A stretch of DNA of 7,142 bases from Verrucomicrobiia bacterium (GTDB lineage: Bacteria > Verrucomicrobiota > Verrucomicrobiia > Limisphaerales > Palsa-1400): NCBI GenBank assembly GCA_025934545.1, contig JAICXV010000111.1:1-7142 (forward strand), given 5' to 3'. The position numbers were made by a program, and so were the translations under genes. The notes under the pieces are model-generated. The model searched no databases. It saw only the letters and a program-made list of their open reading frames with translations, and had not been told where the DNA came from. Below, piece by piece: positions 6,120 to 7,142 of this stretch (position 1 is the first letter of the stretch; every line of letters begins with the position of its first letter).

Positions 6120-6155
6120 TTGACAAAAGTAGGTGATTTGCGCAAACGTTTGCGT
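6120..6155 (+). promoter_or_regulatory. TTGACA promoter element plus LacI/GalR-type palindromic operator, copy 2
   Basis: TTGACAAAA (6120-6128) is followed after eight bases by the same 19-base element as before the lysozyme gene (6137-6155), with the palindrome CGCAAACGTTTGCG at 6141-6154. The sequences between and around these blocks differ from copy 1, so conservation is limited to the TTGACAAAA block and the palindrome. A -10 at the usual distance would be CAAACG, again poor and again inside the palindrome. The start codon of the following gene is 27 bases after the palindrome, a shorter leader than in copy 1. Confidence 0.65.
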
Positions 6156-6181
6156 CATCTGCCGATGATTTCTTTGACGCT

Positions 6182-7142
6182 ATGAAAAAGCTGCTTCTCT
6201 GTTTTTCTCTCATTCTCACATTCAGTTCAGTGCGTGCCGTGTCTGTCTATGAACCGTTCGCAGATGCGACCGCTTTCGGCGGGAGTGCTTATAATGTCGG
6301 TTCGCTGATCGCCGTTGGTTTCACTGGTGGGCCCGAACTCGTCCTTACAACGAACGCGACTGGAAGTTATTGGGGAATCGTTAGCAACTTCGCGGGTGCG
6401 CCAGTCACTGGTAATCCCGTTATAACGAATGGCAACCTGAGTTATGGTGGCTTGCCAGCTTCTCCGGGCAACAGTCTCTATGTACCGCCAGCGACGGGCA
6501 ACATGGGCCGGATGAGTTTCAACTTTCCTGCCGTCAACTCGGGCCAGTGTTACTATTCGTTTTTGCTTAAGGTCACGGATATTTCGGCGACGAGTTCGAG
6601 TCCGACGCCAAATTTGTTTGCTGCGTTCGGTGACAATGTCGGTCCGCAAAGAGCAGCAGTCGCCCGTGCGCAGTCGTACATTGTGGCTGAAAAATCGAGC
6701 ACTACGAGCTACTTCCTCGGCATCGGGAAAAATAAACCGAACGCCGCGAACCAAGTTTACGGCACGAATGTTTTGAACGTTGGCGACGTAGTGTTCGTTG
6801 TTGCGAGTTATGACTACAACGCAACGGGTCATCCGGCGAGTCTCTGGATCAATCCTTCGACGAGCACCTTCGGCGCAGCAACTCCGCCAAGCGCGACAGT
6901 TTCGACGATCACCGGAACCGATCTCAATTCTCCGGGTATCGAATCGTTGATGGTTGGTTGTTTTACGAACGCGCCCCCCGGATGCATCATCGACGATATT
7001 CGCGTGGCGACTTCCTGGGCGTTGGTAACTGGTGCGCCCGATATCCCGAGGCCTTCCACAGCCATCAGCACGAACGCCGGCGCGACCGTTTCGATTCCAG
7101 CTTACGTGGTTGGAATGACGCCGCTGACTTATCAATGGTTTA
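6182..7142 (+). CDS. secreted surface protein with lamin-G-like N-terminal domain and Ig-like repeat, 5' part (runs off the window)
   Basis: The frame from the ATG at 6182 stays open for 320 codons to the right edge without a stop, so the gene is truncated by the window. Residues 1-19 are a signal peptide (M-K-K, hydrophobic L-L-L-C-F-S-L-I-L-T-F, cleavage after V-R-A). Residues about 22-282 resemble the concanavalin/laminin-G-like module found in many large exported Verrucomicrobia proteins: Y-E-P-F-A near 23-27, G-N-L-S-Y-G-G-L at 84-91, Y-Y-S-F-L-L-K-V-T-D at 124-133, and I-D-D-I-R-V-A-T-S-W at 270-279. From about 287 an Ig-like domain begins, ending in P-L-T-Y-Q-W-F, the usual Y-Q-W motif of such repeats. 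The composition is rich in Ser, Thr, Asn, Gly and Ala with few charged residues, as expected for a surface or extracellular protein. No Shine-Dalgarno site is seen before the ATG. More Ig-like repeats and perhaps a sorting signal probably follow. Ligand and role are unknown. Confidence 0.85.
   Translation, partial: MKKLLLCFSLILTFSSVRAVSVYEPFADATAFGGSAYNVGSLIAVGFTGGPELVLTTNATGSYWGIVSNFAGAPVTGNPVITNGNLSYGGLPASPGNSLYVPPATGNMGRMSFNFPAVNSGQCYYSFLLKVTDISATSSSPTPNLFAAFGDNVGPQRAAVARAQSYIVAEKSSTTSYFLGIGKNKPNAANQVYGTNVLNVGDVVFVVASYDYNATGHPASLWINPSTSTFGAATPPSATVSTITGTDLNSPGIESLMVGCFTNAPPGCIIDDIRVATSWALVTGAPDIPRPSTAISTNAGATVSIPAYVVGMTPLTYQWF

Noticed and set aside
6227..7135. 302-codon open frame on the - strand at the right end
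   Set aside because: Its product is very rich in Arg and lacks any domain. The + strand frame from 6182 is open throughout with a signal peptide and family motifs, so the - strand frame is a shadow.

Overview
The window looks like a chromosomal piece of a Verrucomicrobiota bacterium, most probably a soil or freshwater Pedosphaera/Limisphaerales-type lineage. This is inferred from the kinds of protein present: a Gfo/Idh/MocA oxidoreductase ending in a Y-R-K-P-W-K-L tail, a secreted protein with a GNLSYGGL motif followed by an Ig-like domain, and an uncharacterised HEWGTF / DUF1573 secreted protein. No 16S or marker gene is present, so the assignment rests on family resemblance only. GC content is moderate, and Shine-Dalgarno sequences are weak or absent for most genes.

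Left part (1-4856). The 3' end of an oxidoreductase gene enters on the + strand and stops at 803. Facing it, 13 bases away, is a three-gene operon on the - strand. In transcription order it encodes a secreted HEWGTF-type protein with a C-terminal DUF1573 (CGCT) domain, a membrane sensor histidine kinase, and an OmpR/PhoB-type response regulator. The first two genes overlap by 4 bases (ATGA) and the last two are 3 bases apart, so co-translation is likely. Upstream of the operon lie four TTACAA-like hexamers repeated at exactly 11-bp intervals. That is the arrangement expected for a PhoB/PhoP-class regulator and suggests autoregulation.

Middle (4857-5231). These 375 bases hold no protein gene. 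They contain the operon's control region, a divergent candidate promoter, a complete tRNA-Thr(UGU) with encoded CCA, a weak candidate terminator, and a promoter/operator element in front of the next gene.

Right part (5232-7142). A secreted GH25 lysozyme-type muramidase gene is followed by a strong hairpin terminator. Next comes the 5' part of a secreted laminin-G/Ig-like surface protein gene that runs off the right edge. Both genes are preceded by TTGACAAAA and, 7-8 bases further on, an identical 19-base element. That element contains the perfect 14-bp palindrome CGCAAACGTTTGCG, typical of LacI/GalR-family operators. The two genes are separated by a terminator, so this looks like a small regulon of exported proteins rather than an operon.

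No mobile element, CRISPR array or recognisable defence system was seen. The most original points are the two regulatory patterns and the uncharacterised secreted protein/two-component operon.
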